NCBI GenBank assembly: GCA_037974665.1
Contig: CM075773.1
Span: 26,505,853 to 26,569,852 of the forward strand
Direction of reading: 5' to 3'
DNA: 64,000 nucleotides
Source: Ehretia macrophylla
Taxonomy: Eukaryota; Streptophyta; Magnoliopsida; Boraginales; Ehretiaceae
Shown: piece after piece, positions 61,001 to 64,000 of the stretch
Position numbering within the stretch: position 1 is the stretch's first letter
Layout of the letters: each line of letters begins with the position of its first letter
The notes under the pieces: generated by a model
What the model saw: only the letters and a program-made list of their open reading frames with translations
What the model was told of the DNA's origin: nothing
Database searches by the model: none
Program-made: the position numbers and the translations under genes

Positions 61001-62097
61001 GCATCCTAGCTTGTTCGGTTGAGGTCCTTTGCTTGTGGCTTGCTTGGTTTAGCTATGGTGTGAAGAAGAGAAGCTATGGAGATGAAGAACTCAGCCAAAA
61101 CCGAAATGGAGAGAGAAAATGAGAGGGAGAGAGAGAAATGTGAGGAAAGTGAGAGAAATGAGAGAAAATGAGGCTTTTTGCAAAAGTTGATGCATGGGTT
61201 CAGCCTTGAGCTTAGAAATTATGATTTTTATGTCTTCAAGAGGCATTTTGAAATGTTAGCATGGGCCATGAGTGGTTTGGTCGAAAATGGGAGGAAATTG
61301 AGGTGGTTTTGGGCAATTTTTGTATGCATTGTGTTGAGTGTTTTGTCATAGTTTGTCTAGGACTAATTTTTTTTATGCATTTGTGTCATTAGAATTTTCA
61401 TAGGAATGTTGGGAAATTAGGGAATCTAGGTAGAATAAAATATAGGAATGTTTGTTGATGAGTTGAATTATGAATAGAATAATAGATAGTGGGAAATGTA
61501 GGAATAGTTTAGTATTATTCTATTGTTAGTGGAGTTTGTAGAGAATTTGAATTAGGAATATAATATTGGTTAGTGGATTGTGTAGGATTATTTTATTGTC
61601 TTGTGCTTTGTGTAGGATTCTTTCTTGATCAACGCGGTGGCACGGATTCCTAGGTCTAGGGCACGAATTATGAGGTAGACATGAACTACGAGGTAAGACA
61701 CGAACTTCAAGACTAATGCACGTACTTCAAGACTAATGCACAGATTTCAATGCAAATGCACGCAATCCCTAGATAAGTGTACTTAAACCAATACAAGGCA
61801 CGTAATTCAAGACACGACTCTTAAACCTAGGTTAAAGCACGTAGTTCAAGGTTAATGCACACGAAACGAAGAAACACACGTAAATCGAGGTCTCGCACGT
61901 AAATTAAGGTCATGGTATGTTTATCTAGGTATCGCACGTATACCGAGGATTAGGGCACACAATTTTAGGTTAAGGCACGTATAACGAGGCATGCACAAAA
62001 ACCAAGACAGGACACGTAATCCTAGGTCGGTCATATAATTTTAGGTCTAAGGCACGCAAATCGAGGTAAGACATGTTATTCGGGATCGGGCCTCACA
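58055..62097 (-). mobile_element. Solo LTR, Ty3/gypsy type (4043 bp)
   Basis: Plus-strand ends are TGTTACGCCCC and GGCCTCACA, with a perfect 5-bp target duplication (TAACT), so it is an insertion reduced to one LTR by recombination between its ends. It belongs to the subfamily of the LTR at 1-3367. It contains the longest U3 GTGC-rich array (about 61625-62097), a GA-rich microsatellite (61107-61170), a duplicated 184-bp segment (GGAGG motif at 59291 and 59475) and a one-mismatch palindrome (59237-59250). It has no coding capacity. Confidence 0.95.
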
Positions 62098-62102
62098 TAA
62101 CT
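62098..62102. repeat. Target site duplication TAACT, right copy
   Basis: Second copy of the 5-bp duplication; 5S spacer continues directly (TAACTCCTTACGG). Confidence 0.93.
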
Positions 62103-62293
62103 CCTTACGGATGAAAAGTTATGGGCACCGGAGCAACGGAGACCTGGTCACAAGCCCCACGCCTTCGGTTTGCGGGCCCAGCCTCTACTTGAAGCGAAGT
62201 TATCTTGCCCAAGGTGCCGTGGGATTCGAAAATAAAAATGTGGTGGATAAAGAATCTTGGCAAGCCAAACCGGGGAAAAAAAATTGAAAAGGG

Positions 62294-62394
62294 GGGTGCA
62301 ACACAAGGACTTCCCAGCGGGTCACCTATCCTAGTACTACTCTTGTTCAAGCAAGCTTAACTTTGGGTGCATTAGCGCTGGTATAATCGCACAC
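62294..62394 (-). pseudogene. 5S rRNA pseudogene, copy 49 (internal deletion)
   Basis: 101 bp instead of 118: about 17 bp around CGGAGTTCTGATGGGATCCG are lost just beside the A-box (now CTTTGGGTGCATTAG). The A-box is also changed (TTGTTCAAGCAAGC). The RNA could not fold normally. Confidence 0.93.
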
Positions 62395-62954
62395 GTCATG
62401 TTGAGGGCACAAATCCTTTATGAGTTGACGGTTCACAGTCCCAGCCCAGAGAGATGGCCCATTCGAAAGCCCAATGGGCTTAACGATAACCCATCCGCTT
62501 CAACAACGTAGCATCCTTGTAAGACGTGATATCAACGTGTTGTAGGGCCCTCTAATGTCCCGCGAGTAAGGTTGTCCTCCTTTTAACAGCTCACGACGTA
62601 CGATCTGGGATGAAAAAACAGAGCAAAAGAAGAAAAGTGGCACGAAACTGATGAAAACGTTCGATTTTGGGCTACAAAAATGGGCATAGCCGAGCAGGCC
62701 TACTACACCCATCGTATATCTCTCGAAGAGCTTTTCAACGGTATGCTGTGCACCGTGTAACTCCTTACGGATCAAAAGTTATGGGCATCTGAGCGACGGA
62801 GACCTGGTCACAAGACCTACGCCCTCGGTTTGTGGGCCCAGCCTTTATGTGAAGCGAAGTTGTCTTGCCCAAAGTGCTGTGGGATTCGGTAAGAGAAATG
62901 TGGTGAATAAAGAATCTTAGCAACCCTAACCGGGGGAAAAGAAATTGAAAAGGG

Positions 62955-63072
62955 GGGTGCAACACGAGGACTTCACAGGGGGTCACCCATCCTAGTACTA
63001 CTCTCACCCAAGCACGCTTAACTTCGAAGTTCTGATGGGATCCAGTGCATTAATGCTGGTATGATCGCACCC
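62955..63072 (-). rRNA. 5S: 5S rRNA gene, copy 50
   Basis: Full length with about 5 differences, four of them G-to-A on the plus strand. The C-box is intact. Confidence 0.95.
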
Positions 63073-63550
63073 GTCATGTTGAGGGCACAATTCCTCTATA
63101 TGTTGATGGTTCACAGTTCCAGCCCAGGGAGATGGCCCATTCAAAAGGCCTAATGGACTTAACGACAACCAATCCGTTTTAACAACGCAGTATCCTCGTA
63201 AAATGTGATATCGACGTGTTGTAGGGCCCTTTAATATCCCGAGAGTTAGGTAGTCATCCTTTTAATAGCTCACAACGTATGATCTGGGAAGAAAAAACAT
63301 AGCAAAAGAAGAAAAGTGGCCCGAAACTGATGAAAACGTTCGATTTTGGTCTCCAAAAAAGGGCGCAGCCGAGCAAGCTTGCTGCCTCGTCGAAGAACTC
63401 ACAAAGAGCTTTCCAATGGTATGTTTTGCCAGCCCAACCTCTACGTGAAGCAAAGTTGTCTTGCCCAAGCTGCCGTGCGATTCGGTAATGGAAATGTGGT
63501 GGATAAAGTATCTTGGCAACCCAAACCCGGGCAAAAAAAATTGAAAAAGT

Positions 63551-63668
63551 GGGTGCAACACGAGGACTTCCCAGGGGGTCACCCATCGTAGTACTACTCT
63601 CGCCCAAGCACTCTTAACATCGGAGTTCAGATAGGATCCGGTGCATTAGTGCTGGTATGATCGCACCT
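63551..63668 (-). rRNA. 5S: 5S rRNA gene, copy 51
   Basis: Full length with about 6 differences, including AGCACTCTTAACATC in the A-box. It lies at the end of the shortened 596-bp unit. Confidence 0.94.
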
Positions 63669-64000
63669 GTCATGTTGTGGGCACAAATCCTTTATGTGTT
63701 GAGGGATCACAGTCCCAGCCCAGAGAGATGGGCCATTCAAAAGGCCCAATGGGCTTAACGACAACCCATCCGCTTCAATAACACGGCATCCATGCAAGAC
63801 GTGATATTGACGCGTTGTAGGGCCCACTAATGTCCGGCTAGTTAGGTTGTCGTCCTTTTAACAGCTCACGACGTACGATCCGGTACCAAAAAACATAGCA
63901 AAGGAAGAAAAGTGGCCCGACACTGATGAAAATGTTTGATTTTGGGCTCCAAAAATGGTCACAGCAGAGCAAGCTTCCTAACCTCATCGTAGAGCTCTCG

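Larger units (their letters stand above)
62098..64000 (-). repeat. 5S rDNA tandem array, block C (to window end)
   Basis: Resumes the unit interrupted at 58054 and holds copies 49-51. The last 332 bp are spacer cut by the window edge. The unit between copies 50 and 51 is 596 bp because about 83 bp of spacer is lost near 63430. Confidence 0.96.

Noticed and set aside
3388-63827. Recurrent reading frames of about 60-160 codons in the 5S spacer, notably a 91-codon minus-strand frame seen in about ten units
   Set aside because: They recur only because the unit is tandemly repeated. In most units the frame is shortened or interrupted, the substitutions look like CpG decay without codon bias, and the predicted proteins resemble nothing known.

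Overview
The window is nuclear DNA of a land plant, probably a flowering plant. Nearly all of it is one tandem array of 5S ribosomal RNA genes, all on the minus strand, interrupted by long-LTR Ty3/gypsy retrotransposons. The 5S consensus (RNA starting GGGTGCGATC, with the GGGAAGTCCTCGTG 3' arm) is angiosperm-like rather than conifer-like. The species cannot be named. No host protein-coding gene was found.

Layout: 1-3367, an LTR running off the left edge (sense on minus). 3368-about 3698, a stranded piece of 5S spacer. About 3699-6127, non-coding internal part of a truncated plus-sense element, ending in a polypurine tract. 6128-9980, its 3' LTR. 9981-33934, 5S block A (copies 1-35). 33935-45892, a complete-looking but decayed gypsy element on the minus strand with two ~3.57-kb LTRs, tRNA-iMet primer site, gag and pol parts. 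45893-46700, 5S copy 36 and most of copy 37. 46701-50258, a plus-sense LTR without partner that splits copy 37. 50259-58054, the rest of copy 37 and copies 38-48. 58055-62097, a minus-sense solo LTR with a perfect 5-bp target duplication. 62098-64000, copies 49-51.

The 5S unit is about 679 bp: a 118-bp gene and about 560 bp of spacer. The spacer carries a TATA-like box near -28, a C at -1, TGGGCC-type motifs upstream, and a T-run terminator followed by a telomere-like CCCTAA motif downstream. None of the 51 copies equals the consensus. By eye each differs at about 4-14 positions, mostly C-to-T or G-to-A and often at CpG. Genes look about as divergent as spacers. Five copies are cut, split or internally deleted. 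The array therefore looks like an old, methylated, poorly homogenised (probably silent) 5S locus that has repeatedly received one retrotransposon lineage. Shared rare variants show that blocks of 4-6 units were duplicated. Mismatch counts, LTR divergence and ages are hand estimates.
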